A DNA stretch of 64,000 bases, taken from positions 122,880 to 186,879 of the IMG/VR virus record IMGVR_UViG_3300018055_000001. One strand, written 5' to 3'. The DNA is from a virus. Position numbers and translations under genes: made by a program. Within the stretch, counting starts at the first letter, position 1. Each line of letters opens with the position of its first letter. Under the pieces are notes generated by a model. It saw only the letters and a list, made by a program, of their open reading frames with translations, was not told the origin of the DNA and made no database searches. Below, one piece after another: positions 7,451-16,440 of this stretch.

Positions 7451-9459
7451 TGTTCGACCAATGGGTAGAAGTTGCATACAGGCACAACCAAACCAAGACA
7501 GCCTCTCGCGAGCTCATCAACAAGATGAAGCTCTTGCCCCTTGACGAGCTCATCAAGGCGGCCGCTGGTGATCCGACTTCGAAGTTGGCCTACGTGGATG
7601 GGCCCGAGGACAAGCAATGGATCGACAAGTACAAGGGCACTCCCTTGTTCGAACAAGCTGTTGGCCTTGAGAAGGAGCTTCTCCAGATCGACATGCAGGA
7701 AAATGAAGAGCATGCCGCTCGTCGCGCCGAGGAGAAGGCTGAGGAACCTCGCACCAACTTCTACGACATGCGCGATGCCCTCAAGTTGAAGCAGCGCATG
7801 CTCGATCTCGAACTGGCGATATCCCAGGAAGGCGGAGGTGGTGCCGAGGCAACACCTGCTGTCAGCGTGGAACAAATCGCACCCCCTGCCGCCGCTGTTG
7901 GGCAGGCTCCAGCCCAACCCACAGAACCCGTGACAGCACCCAAGGTAGCGGGCCTCAATCCAAAGGCGCACGTTATGCGTTTCTACACGGATCCTGACTA
8001 CCGTGCCGCTTGTGAGAAGACGGCAGGTAGTGCGACGGGAACCTTCCTTCCTGAGACCCGCAGCACTGGCAAAACTCCCACGGATGACCGGGTACAGGGT
8101 GCCGGAGCTGGTAACTACACGCCTGAACCGTCTGAGACGGTCACTGGAAACATCCAGGTCGACAAGACTGCAGCAGCGGCAGATACCTTGAAGCGATACG
8201 GTCAGTTGGTTACAGGCAACAAGGCCAAGGAACTTGGTCAGACCGCTAAGGGCTGGACTCGTGCTGCGCGTTTGACAGAAGGTCGTCCTATCCATGATCT
8301 TGCGGCCCGTGCGGCAGAGCGTGTTGGATCCATGGCAAAGTCGGAGCGACTCAAGTCGCTAGGAACTCAAGCGGCCACTGCGGCTGGGGCCGGCGCAGCA
8401 GCGGCTGGGGTACATCATGCGGTGCAGCGTGAGAAAACGGCTACTCCATATGACGACTACACAAAGACGGAGTTGGCGCAAAGGCACCATGAGCGTAAGG
8501 CCAAGAGTGAAGAAACTCATCCGACAAGAACCCGTATTCTTGGGGCATTGGGAGAAGGTGCACGTCTTGGAATACCGTTAGGGTTGGGAAGCGCTGGCGC
8601 TGCTGCATTGTTGACGCGTGATCCTAGATTTGCGGCAGAGCAGGGACTGAAGGGCTTAGCTGTAGGTGGAGGTCTTGGCGCGTTGACTGGTGCGATGCGC
8701 ACCCCTGGCGCGTACGACAGAAGTATGTCTGAGATATACAGGGATGTGCTTTCCCCAGAGTCTATTCAGCAAGACGCTAACTTCACCCGGGAACTGGGTG
8801 AACACGTCAACAAGCATCCAACTCAGATTCGAGTGGCCAGAGGTGTGGGATTAGGAGCGGCTGGTGCCCTTGGCGGAAGGCTTATCGGTAAGCACTTCGG
8901 TCATCCGGATTTAGGAACTGCGATAGGGGCTGGGGCTGGTGGACTTTTGGGGGCATTGCCAAAGCCCAGCGGCAAAAAGCATATGGAGGATGCTGCTGAG
9001 ATAGAAAAGTACATGCAAACGCGCGGCATGCAGCCTGGAGCAGAGAAGCAGGCCAATGTACTTTTCACTACGGCGAGGGAGCACAAGGCCTTGAAGAAGG
9101 CTGCTGCGCTAACCCCCACGGATGAACGGGCGGCGGTCCACAAGGCTATCGCCGAGAAACATCCGGGGCTGGTATCTAAGCACCTACCTCCGAAGATAGC
9201 GGGTATTGGTGATGTGGTGAGCGCCGGCAAGAATCTGGCAACGAGTGCATTCAAGGGTGGTGGCATTGGACAAGTGGCTAAGTCCTTTGGGAATGTGGCT
9301 GGTGGTCTAGCCAAGGCGCATCCTCTGGCAACTGCTGGTCTCGCCGCTGGTGGCGGACTTCTCGCCGGTAAGATGTTGAGCCGCCCACAGCAACCCAAGC
9401 TGGCAGCAGTCAATTTGCGCGGCGTGGCGAAGGGCGCGCGCCAGCTCCCTTTAGGGTAA
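7450..9459 (+). CDS. Large Gly/Ala-rich virion-type protein (0-frame product of a frameshift gene)
   Basis: 669 residues from ATG 7450, with GGAGGT 8 bases upstream; it overlaps the previous stop as TGATG. Residues 27-38 (LPLDELIKAAAG) carry the shared helix motif. A disordered Pro/Ala region spans 130-180. Several Gly/Ala hydrophobic segments follow (for example GIPLGLGSAGAAALL, VGGGLGALTGAM, GLGAAGALGGRLIG, LAAGGGLLAG), so it may insert in membranes. It ends QLPLG just after a second C CCT TTA site. An ejection or internal virion protein is a reasonable inference. Confidence 0.8.
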   Translation: MFDQWVEVAYRHNQTKTASRELINKMKLLPLDELIKAAAGDPTSKLAYVDGPEDKQWIDKYKGTPLFEQAVGLEKELLQIDMQENEEHAARRAEEKAEEPRTNFYDMRDALKLKQRMLDLELAISQEGGGGAEATPAVSVEQIAPPAAAVGQAPAQPTEPVTAPKVAGLNPKAHVMRFYTDPDYRAACEKTAGSATGTFLPETRSTGKTPTDDRVQGAGAGNYTPEPSETVTGNIQVDKTAAAADTLKRYGQLVTGNKAKELGQTAKGWTRAARLTEGRPIHDLAARAAERVGSMAKSERLKSLGTQAATAAGAGAAAAGVHHAVQREKTATPYDDYTKTELAQRHHERKAKSEETHPTRTRILGALGEGARLGIPLGLGSAGAAALLTRDPRFAAEQGLKGLAVGGGLGALTGAMRTPGAYDRSMSEIYRDVLSPESIQQDANFTRELGEHVNKHPTQIRVARGVGLGAAGALGGRLIGKHFGHPDLGTAIGAGAGGLLGALPKPSGKKHMEDAAEIEKYMQTRGMQPGAEKQANVLFTTAREHKALKKAAALTPTDERAAVHKAIAEKHPGLVSKHLPPKIAGIGDVVSAGKNLATSAFKGGGIGQVAKSFGNVAGGLAKAHPLATAGLAAGGGLLAGKMLSRPQQPKLAAVNLRGVAKGARQLPLG

Positions 9460-9480
9460 AGGCCTTGGCGCACGAGGCCT
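9447..9480 (+). promoter_or_regulatory. Programmed -1 frameshift site C CCT TTA (second copy)
   Basis: The heptamer at 9447-9453 is in phase with the frame from 7450. A 6-base spacer contains the zero-frame stop, then a 6-bp stem AGGCCT (9460-9465 with 9475-9480) with a 9-base loop. The -1 frame is open to a stop at 9618 that overlaps the next start as TAATG, so the extension fits the operon's coupling pattern. Confidence 0.8.
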
Positions 9481-9620
9481 ACAAGAAGGGCGGTGTGCCA
9501 GAGGTCATAGGCACCTTCGAAGACAAGGGCATGGACGCCCTGCTTGGCTTGTCTAAGAAGTACGAGGGTGCCACAAAGAAGCTGCACAGCTTGGCTAATG
9601 CCACGAATCCTTGGTTGTAA
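9453..9620 (+). CDS. -1 frame extension of the large Gly/Ala-rich protein
   Basis: 55 extra codons, giving a fused product of about 723 residues. It begins RVKALAHEAYKKGG and ends LHSLANATNPWL, and reads like real protein (charged amphipathic helices). It fills an otherwise empty gap of 160 bases. Its stop TAA (9618) shares a base with ATG 9620 of the next gene. There is no start codon with a ribosome site inside it, so frameshifting is the best explanation. Confidence 0.75.
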   Translation, partial: RVKALAHEAYKKGGVPEVIGTFEDKGMDALLGLSKKYEGATKKLHSLANATNPWL

Positions 9621-10519
9621 TGCCAGTCCCCATCGAACTACGCGATCTCAAGGTCACCTCATTGGATGTGGATTTCCATGAGGTGTCTTGGGCTATCGCG
9701 CCCACTACGGTGGACGTACTGGACTTTCAATTCGAAGTACTACGTTCTGAGTCTGTGGAGGGCCCATACGAGTCTCTGGCAGGGCCGTTTGAGGATCGTT
9801 ACTCATTTGTCGACAACATCCTGCTGATCTTGCACCGGTGGAGGACGTACCAGTACATCATCCGTGTGCGTGAGAAGACAACCAGCGACTTCAAAGATTT
9901 TGGACCGGTGTCCCATGAACCAGAGCCAGACATTGTTGCCATCGAGCTCCGACGACATATCCGAGTACTCTTCCAGGAGTTCGCAGGGAGACGATGTATC
10001 GTTCTTCCCGTTCGCACTTTTGGTCAGCGTTGCCCTGATTGTTGGAATTCGGCACTTCAGAAGAGGACCAAGAGCGGGTGCATAACTTGCTACGACACTG
10101 GGTTCAATCGTGGGTACATGCATCCCATAGAGGCATGGATCCAGGTGGACCCCAGCACGAAGTCGCAGCAGCACAACAATCCCGGTGAGACGCAGCAGGA
10201 CAATACAACGATGCGAATGGGGTACTACCCATCCATCAAGCCCCATGACCTCATCGTTGAGCCAGAGAATCTCCGCTGGAGAGTTGAGGAGCAGACGCAG
10301 ACGGAGCATTCACGGGCAGCGGTACATCAGGAGGTGAAACTACATCGGGTTCCTGAGAAGGATATTGAGTACTCAATCCCAGTGCATTACGCCACCGCTT
10401 TGAAGAACCTGTTTTTCACTCCTGCTCGTAATTACACGAACCCTTCGAATCTTTCCAATTTTGAGGCCAACGAAATCCCTGGTATATTCGATTTGTACTC
10501 AGTGAAAAGGCGCCCATGA
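9620..10519 (+). CDS. Neck-type structural protein with zinc knuckle
   Basis: 299 residues from ATG 9620 (TAATG overlap). Residues 1-110 resemble a fibronectin-III-like beta sandwich (FEVLRSESVEGPYESLAGP, then an aromatic strand). Residues 135-165 contain CPDCWN and CITCYDTGF, a four-cysteine zinc site. The rest is beta-rich with a conserved-looking FFTPARNYTNPSN near the end. Its place just upstream of the sheath gene suggests a head-tail connector or tail-completion protein. Confidence 0.65.
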   Translation: MPVPIELRDLKVTSLDVDFHEVSWAIAPTTVDVLDFQFEVLRSESVEGPYESLAGPFEDRYSFVDNILLILHRWRTYQYIIRVREKTTSDFKDFGPVSHEPEPDIVAIELRRHIRVLFQEFAGRRCIVLPVRTFGQRCPDCWNSALQKRTKSGCITCYDTGFNRGYMHPIEAWIQVDPSTKSQQHNNPGETQQDNTTMRMGYYPSIKPHDLIVEPENLRWRVEEQTQTEHSRAAVHQEVKLHRVPEKDIEYSIPVHYATALKNLFFTPARNYTNPSNLSNFEANEIPGIFDLYSVKRRP

Positions 10520-10935
10520 TTTCTCGAGTGAACCTGCAGCAGCTTCCGATGGCTAGAGAGTTCTTGAAGATTGCAGAACTCCCCGAGCCTCCGCCGGATT
10601 TTGGTGAGGTTCCACAGGAAGAAGTTAGGTATCCCGTTACAACCCCGAAAGAGGAGATCAAGCACCCAATTTTGCATGCGTTGAAGGCTGTAGCATTACC
10701 AGCCGCTGCGTTTGGTGCAGGGACGATAGCAGGCCACTATGGTCAGCGAGGCATTGAGAAGGTCTTGAATATGAGTTCAAAAGATGTTCCAGCCTGGCGT
10801 AGAGCTGCAGTCCCTGTCTTAGGTGGCGCGTTCGGACTAGCTATGCAGCAGTACAAGTCTCGCGAGAACAAGGAGTTGCACAATGCCCTCGAAGCCCACC
10901 ATCGTCAATCCGCGAGGCGAGTACCCACCCAGTAG
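10516..10935 (+). CDS. Small protein with Gly/Ala membrane-like segments and helix motif
   Basis: 139 residues, ATGA-coupled to the neck protein. LPMAREFLKIAE at residues 10-21 carries the shared short helix motif. A Pro-rich linker follows, then two hydrophobic Gly/Ala segments (AVALPAAAFGAGTIAGHYG and AAVPVLGGAFGLAMQ). The layout matches the cassette of proteins at 48.6-52.6 kb. Internal or ejection function is inferred only. Confidence 0.7.
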   Translation: MISRVNLQQLPMAREFLKIAELPEPPPDFGEVPQEEVRYPVTTPKEEIKHPILHALKAVALPAAAFGAGTIAGHYGQRGIEKVLNMSSKDVPAWRRAAVPVLGGAFGLAMQQYKSRENKELHNALEAHHRQSARRVPTQ

Positions 10936-11848
10936 CTTCAAAGACGAACCTTTGATGCAGCTGCGTGTGCTGTACAACGCCTTCGTGAAGGGGTTGTTTG
11001 GGGCGCAGGTCAAGGGCTCGTACCATTGGAGCGAAGGGGATGACTCCGAGATTTGGGTCACTGACGAACATCCAGTAAAGGCTGCAGCTATTGGCGCGCG
11101 CCCTGCGGTTAGCTTCACTCGTTCTGCCGTGCAGTTTTATTCGCTTGGCCAAGACGACATGCTCGATTTCAAGTTCGAGACAGGCCGTAAAACGAAGAGT
11201 GTGCTCATCCCTGGCGCTATGAGCATCAACTGCAGTTCTCGCTCCGATCTTGAGAGCGAACGTATCGCTTGGGTAATCGCAGAGCATTTATGGTTGTTAC
11301 GTGAACGACTCATGGGTCTCGATTTGTTTTTCGAGATTGGGCGTCAAGCTCAAATCTCCCCACCCACTCCGGCCGAGGGCGTGGTGGTGATGGACGCGGG
11401 GGACGAGTGGTACTGCACGACAGTCACTTCCCCCTTCCAGTTCCCACGTACGTCTCAAGTCACACCGTTGAACCGTCGGATTGCGCAGCACATTGAGCTG
11501 CAGATTCGAATTAGGTTGCTTCAGCTGAAATCCATGAGTACTGGGGGCCCTGTGGCGGGTCCCAATGGGGTAGAGCCTGGTTTGCACACCTGCGAAAAAG
11601 GGCCACCCGCATTCTTCCCGGCAGCATCGGATGCGCGAGGTCGAACCCCTGACCCGGGAGGCAGGCTACCGCCTCCCCTGCAATACTCAACTCACCCGTT
11701 GGATCCATCGAGAACCGTCGTGGTGCGAGCCATTCATCCGTTCCGACCGGGCCTACGCCCACCGTCAATGGGCGGTCGCGCTATTCCCATAGCCCAGAGC
11801 TGCGTGGAAGAATCGAGCTCGACACTGCCTTTCAAGCTGAAAGTATAA
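10883..11848 (+). CDS. Probable tail terminator or completion protein
   Basis: 321 residues. ATG 10883 has AAGGAG upstream and overlaps the previous gene by 53 bases. Residues 60-150 are mixed alpha/beta with SFTRSAVQFYSLGQDDMLDF and a long helix LESERIAWVIAEHLWLLRER, resembling tail-terminator folds. The last 90 residues are Pro/Arg-rich and probably flexible. It precedes the sheath gene by 16 bases. Confidence 0.6.
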   Translation: MPSKPTIVNPRGEYPPSSFKDEPLMQLRVLYNAFVKGLFGAQVKGSYHWSEGDDSEIWVTDEHPVKAAAIGARPAVSFTRSAVQFYSLGQDDMLDFKFETGRKTKSVLIPGAMSINCSSRSDLESERIAWVIAEHLWLLRERLMGLDLFFEIGRQAQISPPTPAEGVVVMDAGDEWYCTTVTSPFQFPRTSQVTPLNRRIAQHIELQIRIRLLQLKSMSTGGPVAGPNGVEPGLHTCEKGPPAFFPAASDARGRTPDPGGRLPPPLQYSTHPLDPSRTVVVRAIHPFRPGLRPPSMGGRAIPIAQSCVEESSSTLPFKLKV

Positions 11849-11864
11849 GGAAGGAGCCTGTTTC

Positions 11865-14800
11865 ATGGCCGCAGAGTTACCCCGCCCAGGCGTTGAAGTA
11901 GTCCAAGTTATCCGCACAACTACCCCCTCGGTGGTTACTCCTACGCTCGTTCCTTGCGTTGTTGGAGTCGCCCGACAAGTCGTCGACCTGTTGGTTGATG
12001 ACGGCAGCGGTAGCAAGACGTTGAATGGAGATGCCCTCATTAGTTTGCCGGCATTCTTCCTTGCCAAAGCTGCGACAGGGAATCCTGCCGTTTACACAGG
12101 TTTGGATGGATTGCACCTGGTTTTCTCTCCGAACAATGGCGTCAACGTCGATGTGTTGTTCGCAGATACTACGATGGCTGGATTGACTCCGACCGCTGTC
12201 ATCAATGCCATCAATAGGGCATTGGCGGCCGCCGGTGTGACATCTGCCGTCGCTGAACTCATTGGCACCACCCAGTTCCGTCTTCGAACACTGGCTACTG
12301 GGCAGTATCAAAGTATCTTCATTGCTACGTCCACAAGCCCCGCAGTCTGTACTGCCTTCGGCATTGGCCCAGGTCGTAGCTACGATGGAGTTGATAACTA
12401 CAATCAGCTCGAGGAGTCGATTCCAGAGGTGAATTTGCCCGATCCGCGGGGCAATCTGGACGAGTTGGTGGTTGAGCCTGCCAGCATCCGTGTATTCTTG
12501 GCGATGTCCGCCTCGAACTTCATTGAAGTTCTTCGCACAGAAGCATTCTTGCGCAACGGCGCCGTCGATGGCCCCGCTGTACTAACCGGCACAGTGGATT
12601 TGACCACTCTGGACCTTGTACTTGGTGCAGATGTTGCCGGTAAGACCTTGATCATTTCCGTCGACAACACGGCAGCCCAGACAGTGCTGTTTACCACGTC
12701 GGAGACTTCAATCTCCTTGCTATTGGCAAAGATCGCCGCTGGAACCACGGGAATTACGCCCAGTGAAGACCCAACGACGCATTACTTGGTTCTCACCGAT
12801 GACTCGACTGGTGCTTCCGCGAGTTTGACCATTGGCGCGGGTACGGTGAATTCTACGTTGGGCTTTACCAATGGGGAAACCACAGCTGGTACTTCAATCG
12901 AAGTTATCGATGACGGAAATGGCGACAACTTCTCCCCGCTCATGAAGTTCCCGGGTGTGGACTTTACTGCCGTTGGCATTGTTGCCAGCATTGTGGGGAC
13001 AGTTGATATCTCAGGCCTCACGTACCCATTCGCGGGGCTAGAAAATAGGACGTTGGAGATCAGCGATGGTCAGCAGCTGCAGACTATCGTGTTCCCCGCG
13101 ACTATCCTGGCTAACTCGGCGGCGCTGCTGGCAGTGATCAATGATGTGATGGACACCTCCGCCGGCGGACGCCTGATTGCGACGTTGGACGGTGTCACTC
13201 ACTACTTGGTGCTGACTAGTACGGATACGGGAGCCGATGCCTTCATCTGGGTGAAGAGCGGAACTGCATTGTCTGTTCTTGGTTTCACTGCTGATACTCA
13301 GGCGCACGGATCTTTGGGCCATGCCGTTGCCGGCGATGAGCTGTTTGTCGACGGTATCTCGGCAGGGACCATTGTGGCTGTCGCGCCGGGCGGGCACGTG
13401 GACACGCTCAAGCTGAACAACCAGAAGGCATTGACCCTCGATTACGGTATGCACTGGTACATCACCGCCAAGAACTTGACGGGCACTGGTGTCGACCGAC
13501 CTACACCGAACTTGGTCGTGGACGCCAACGTCATGACCACCCTGAAGAACACCCTTCTTAGGGACACCAACGGCAATCCGGTCAGTCCCACTCAGGCGCG
13601 CGCGCCGGTGTACCTGTCCTACACGGCCATCCGTAAGGATGTGTCGGCGTCGGCCAGGAACGCCAGCCTTCTTCGGATCGACAACCAGACGCAACTCGAG
13701 TCGACATTGCCTCCGCTTACCACGGTGAACCCGTTGGGATTGGGTATGTTCTTCGCGCTGGTGAATGCACCTGGCGTTCAGATCACGGGCTTGGGTGTCG
13801 ATGGAGTGAGCGCGGACGAGCCGTACGGCACCGTCGAGGCCTTCAACAAGGCTGCAGAGTTCCTCGAGTCGTTTGAGGTCTATGGCCTGGCTCCTTTGAC
13901 GCATTCCCCTGAAGTTGGCCAGCTGTTCAATACGCATGTCAACTTTATGTCGGAACCCTCTGAGAAGGGCGAACGCATTGTGCTGTTCAACTCGGAGCAG
14001 CCCACCAATGCTCTCGACACGCTTGTCGGATCGGGCGGCAACGGCAACAGCGTGGGCACCGGTGGGTTGTCCTTCGACACGGGCATCCCAAATCTTTCGG
14101 CGCTGCTCCTCAATAAGGGCGTGAATTCGGTCGGCTCCATCGCCACCTCGGCCGGGGTGTTTTTGGACATCGCAAGCGATGCCAAGAACTACTCCATCCT
14201 ACAGGTCAATGGGTCGGTTGTTACCATCGCCATTACCTTCCTCCCGGGTACGAACGACGACGATTTCTATTCGACCACGCCGCTCAATACCCCACCGCTG
14301 CCCAGTCAGCTCATCCAAGAGGCCTTCGCGGTTCGTATCCGCGGCGCAGCCTTGGTGACTGCCGACGGCAGCCCGGACAAGAACGCCATCGCCTCTGCCT
14401 ACGCAGCGGTGAGCCAGGTCTACGGCAATCGGCGCTTCTGGCACACCATGCCTGACCAGTGTGCGTCGACCATCGGTGGAGTTGAGCAGGTGCTCGAGGG
14501 CTTTTACATGAACGCCGGCATCGTCGGCATGATTGGCCAACAGCCCCCGCAGCAATCCTTCACGAACTTCCCAATGGCCGGTTACACCCGTGTCATTGGG
14601 TCGACCAACTACTTCTCCGAACGCCAGATGAACGTCATGGCAGCGGGAGGTACCTACATCATCGTGCAGGACGCGCCAAGCGCACCGCTCATCGCGCGCA
14701 TGGCCCTCACCACCGACATGACCTCGGTGGAAACTCGCACCGACTCCATCACCAAGGTGGTGGACTTTACGGCGAAGTTCCTACGGCGCGGCCTGAAGAA

Positions 14801-15017
14801 CTTCATCGGTCGGTTCAACATCACGCAGGCCTTCCTCGATCAGTTAGGCACTGTGATAGGCGGCCTAGGTGGGTACTTGACGGAGGTCGGTGTCCTCGTC
14901 GGCTTCAACCTCAACAACATCATTCAGGACGAGCAGGCACCCGACACGGTGCTGATTGACGTCCTCATCGATCCGCCCTACCCCTGCAACTACATTCGAA
15001 TCACGCTGGTGATCTGA
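11865..15017 (+). CDS. Contractile tail sheath protein
   Basis: 1,050 residues, with a GGAGCC site. The start (RPGVEVVQVIRTTTPSVVTP) and the C-terminal 200 residues are typical of tail sheath proteins: RTDSITKVVDFTAKFLRRGL, a helix, and the final strands VLIDVLIDPPYPCNYIRITL that link neighbouring subunits. It is much longer than the usual 400-700 residues because three related domains are inserted at residues 75-176, 245-342 and 383-484. It defines the particle as a myovirus. Confidence 0.92.
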   Translation: MAAELPRPGVEVVQVIRTTTPSVVTPTLVPCVVGVARQVVDLLVDDGSGSKTLNGDALISLPAFFLAKAATGNPAVYTGLDGLHLVFSPNNGVNVDVLFADTTMAGLTPTAVINAINRALAAAGVTSAVAELIGTTQFRLRTLATGQYQSIFIATSTSPAVCTAFGIGPGRSYDGVDNYNQLEESIPEVNLPDPRGNLDELVVEPASIRVFLAMSASNFIEVLRTEAFLRNGAVDGPAVLTGTVDLTTLDLVLGADVAGKTLIISVDNTAAQTVLFTTSETSISLLLAKIAAGTTGITPSEDPTTHYLVLTDDSTGASASLTIGAGTVNSTLGFTNGETTAGTSIEVIDDGNGDNFSPLMKFPGVDFTAVGIVASIVGTVDISGLTYPFAGLENRTLEISDGQQLQTIVFPATILANSAALLAVINDVMDTSAGGRLIATLDGVTHYLVLTSTDTGADAFIWVKSGTALSVLGFTADTQAHGSLGHAVAGDELFVDGISAGTIVAVAPGGHVDTLKLNNQKALTLDYGMHWYITAKNLTGTGVDRPTPNLVVDANVMTTLKNTLLRDTNGNPVSPTQARAPVYLSYTAIRKDVSASARNASLLRIDNQTQLESTLPPLTTVNPLGLGMFFALVNAPGVQITGLGVDGVSADEPYGTVEAFNKAAEFLESFEVYGLAPLTHSPEVGQLFNTHVNFMSEPSEKGERIVLFNSEQPTNALDTLVGSGGNGNSVGTGGLSFDTGIPNLSALLLNKGVNSVGSIATSAGVFLDIASDAKNYSILQVNGSVVTIAITFLPGTNDDDFYSTTPLNTPPLPSQLIQEAFAVRIRGAALVTADGSPDKNAIASAYAAVSQVYGNRRFWHTMPDQCASTIGGVEQVLEGFYMNAGIVGMIGQQPPQQSFTNFPMAGYTRVIGSTNYFSERQMNVMAAGGTYIIVQDAPSAPLIARMALTTDMTSVETRTDSITKVVDFTAKFLRRGLKNFIGRFNITQAFLDQLGTVIGGLGGYLTEVGVLVGFNLNNIIQDEQAPDTVLIDVLIDPPYPCNYIRITLVI
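12087..13316 (+). repeat. Three related inserted domains within the sheath protein
   Basis: Approximate copies at 12087-12392, 12597-12890 and 13011-13316. Each has a hydrophobic first strand, a central helix (VINAINRALAAAG, ISLLLAKIAAG, LLAVINDVMD), then a strand pair and a final FGI or LGFT plus glycine turn. They are diverged at DNA level, so the duplication is old. They probably project from the tail surface. Confidence 0.6.
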
Positions 15018-15235
15018 TGGGTGACCGTTTTCACGACGCCGTGGTTCAAGTTCGGGCCGAGCAGTACTTCGAAGAGAAGGCTGCCTCGGTTCGGGGCGGT
15101 CTCGACCCCGTTTCCTACGCGTTGTTTGTCAAGTCTGCGGCCGAGATGAGCAAGCAGGCAGAGCCCCCACCGCCTGACGGGGTATCCGTCAAAGAGTGGG
15201 ACCGGACCTTGAACAAGAAACCCCGGCAGTCCTGA
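15017..15235 (+). CDS. Small helical protein between sheath and tube genes
   Basis: 72 residues, starting within TGATG. It is helical and charged, with SYALFVKSAAEMSKQAE resembling the shared helix motif, followed by a Pro-rich tail. Function unknown. Confidence 0.65.
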   Translation: MGDRFHDAVVQVRAEQYFEEKAASVRGGLDPVSYALFVKSAAEMSKQAEPPPPDGVSVKEWDRTLNKKPRQS

Positions 15236-15252
15236 ACTGCAAGTTTTCATCG

Positions 15253-15261
15253 TGATAGACT
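15253..15261 (+). promoter_or_regulatory. Possible extended -10 promoter for the tube gene
   Basis: TGATAGACT fits an extended -10 (TGnTAnAnT) and lies 21 bases before the tube ATG, in a 46-base gap. The same nine bases recur at 63120 in another gap. No good -35 is visible here. Confidence 0.4.
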
Positions 15262-15281
15262 GAGACAAGGAGCAACACAAC

Positions 15282-16046
15282 ATGGCTGGCAACTTCAGTG
15301 ACTGGTCGCCCTACACGAACTACGTGCAGGCTGGTTTGGTCGATGGCGCGTACGCCAACGCAGGGTTCACCATGCTCGCTGCTGGCCCGCCCCGTATCGC
15401 CAACATTGGTGGTGCTGCCGCGTTTGCACAGGCAACGAGCGGTACAGGCCAGAACGCGAATCAGATTGTACTGCCTGTGGGCATCGTGCAGAACTTCCAG
15501 CTCTCGCACACCCGGCAGTTCAACCGCATCTTCGAGATTGGCTCGGAGCGAAGCTACTTCATCACGGGCCGTACCGTGGGTCAGCTTGGTCTAGGTCGTA
15601 TCTACTACCACGGTGCGTCGCTCCTACGCACGTTGTACGCGTACTACCAGGACCTGCTTCCTCCCACGATTGTGCCCGCCATGTTCCTCAATGCTGGTTC
15701 CGCCAGCATGTCGAACCCGCACAATGTGGTCATTCCGCCCGGGTACGAGAACATCTACATCAACCTGGCGTCGGACCTCTTTACGCAGCCAGTGGGCTTG
15801 CTCATGTACGTCAGGGACATCAACCAGGATGCCCTCGGCGCTGTGTACTTCGAAGCCTGCTACTTGCCGAACCACACTTGGGCGACGGACGCGCAAGGCG
15901 TCCTCATCCAGGAGTCGGTGGCGATGCAGTTCGAACGCGCAGTGCCTGTGGCGATCTCGGCACTCACGCTCATTTCAAGCGCAACCAACCCCAATGCCGG
16001 CGGAGCCAACGCTAACGCTACCTTCCTCGGGATTCCAGGGTCGTAA
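15282..16046 (+). CDS. Tail tube protein
   Basis: 254 residues, with AAGGAG upstream. The core has PVGIVQNFQLSHTRQFNRIF and EIGSERSYFITGRTVGQLGL, a beta-barrel-type pattern seen in tube proteins of large myoviruses. An aromatic helix (LLRTLYAYYQDLLPP) follows. It lies one small gene after the sheath, the usual place, and probably forms the inner tube through which DNA passes. Confidence 0.75.
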   Translation: MAGNFSDWSPYTNYVQAGLVDGAYANAGFTMLAAGPPRIANIGGAAAFAQATSGTGQNANQIVLPVGIVQNFQLSHTRQFNRIFEIGSERSYFITGRTVGQLGLGRIYYHGASLLRTLYAYYQDLLPPTIVPAMFLNAGSASMSNPHNVVIPPGYENIYINLASDLFTQPVGLLMYVRDINQDALGAVYFEACYLPNHTWATDAQGVLIQESVAMQFERAVPVAISALTLISSATNPNAGGANANATFLGIPGS

Positions 16047-16426
16047 TGGCTGCTTCCACGAATCCGTTTCAGGTGCAGGGCACGCTGAGCTATCCTCCTG
16101 AGCAGGGCGCGCAGCAAGTGGCCCTGCCTTTCGGGCTCTCAGGAGCGTTCACATCGCTCATGGATGTGCGGTTGGTCATGGTTGGGGCAGGAACGCAGGA
16201 TGTTCCATTTGGCTCCATTGAAAATGCCAAGCTGCTTTTGCTTGAGTACGAATCAACGACTGGGGCACTCCCAGTCCTTCTGCACATCAATGGATCTACG
16301 GACGGCCTTGAGCTCACCCCCGGAGGGATGCTTCTTTACGGGAGTCCCAATCCTTTGGCGGGCCTAGCTTCGCTGGGAATCGAGCGAACTGCGGATGCAG
16401 TAGTGCGCGTACGGGTACTTGGCTGA
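16046..16426 (+). CDS. Beta-rich virion-type protein, unknown function
   Basis: 126 residues, overlapping the tube stop as TAATG. It is beta-rich throughout with a short turn-rich middle (LEYESTTGALPVLLHING). It is coupled to the tube gene, so it is probably a tail protein; family not recognised. Confidence 0.6.
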   Translation: MAASTNPFQVQGTLSYPPEQGAQQVALPFGLSGAFTSLMDVRLVMVGAGTQDVPFGSIENAKLLLLEYESTTGALPVLLHINGSTDGLELTPGGMLLYGSPNPLAGLASLGIERTADAVVRVRVLG

Positions 16427-16440
16427 TAAGCTAAGGCAGC

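Noticed and set aside
7285-8295. Minus-strand frame across the endonuclease VII-like gene and the next gene
   Set aside because: Crosses two well-supported plus-strand genes; composition is shadow-like.
13038-13937. 299-residue minus-strand frame inside the sheath gene
   Set aside because: Shadow of a strongly coding plus strand; Arg/His-rich with no domain signal.
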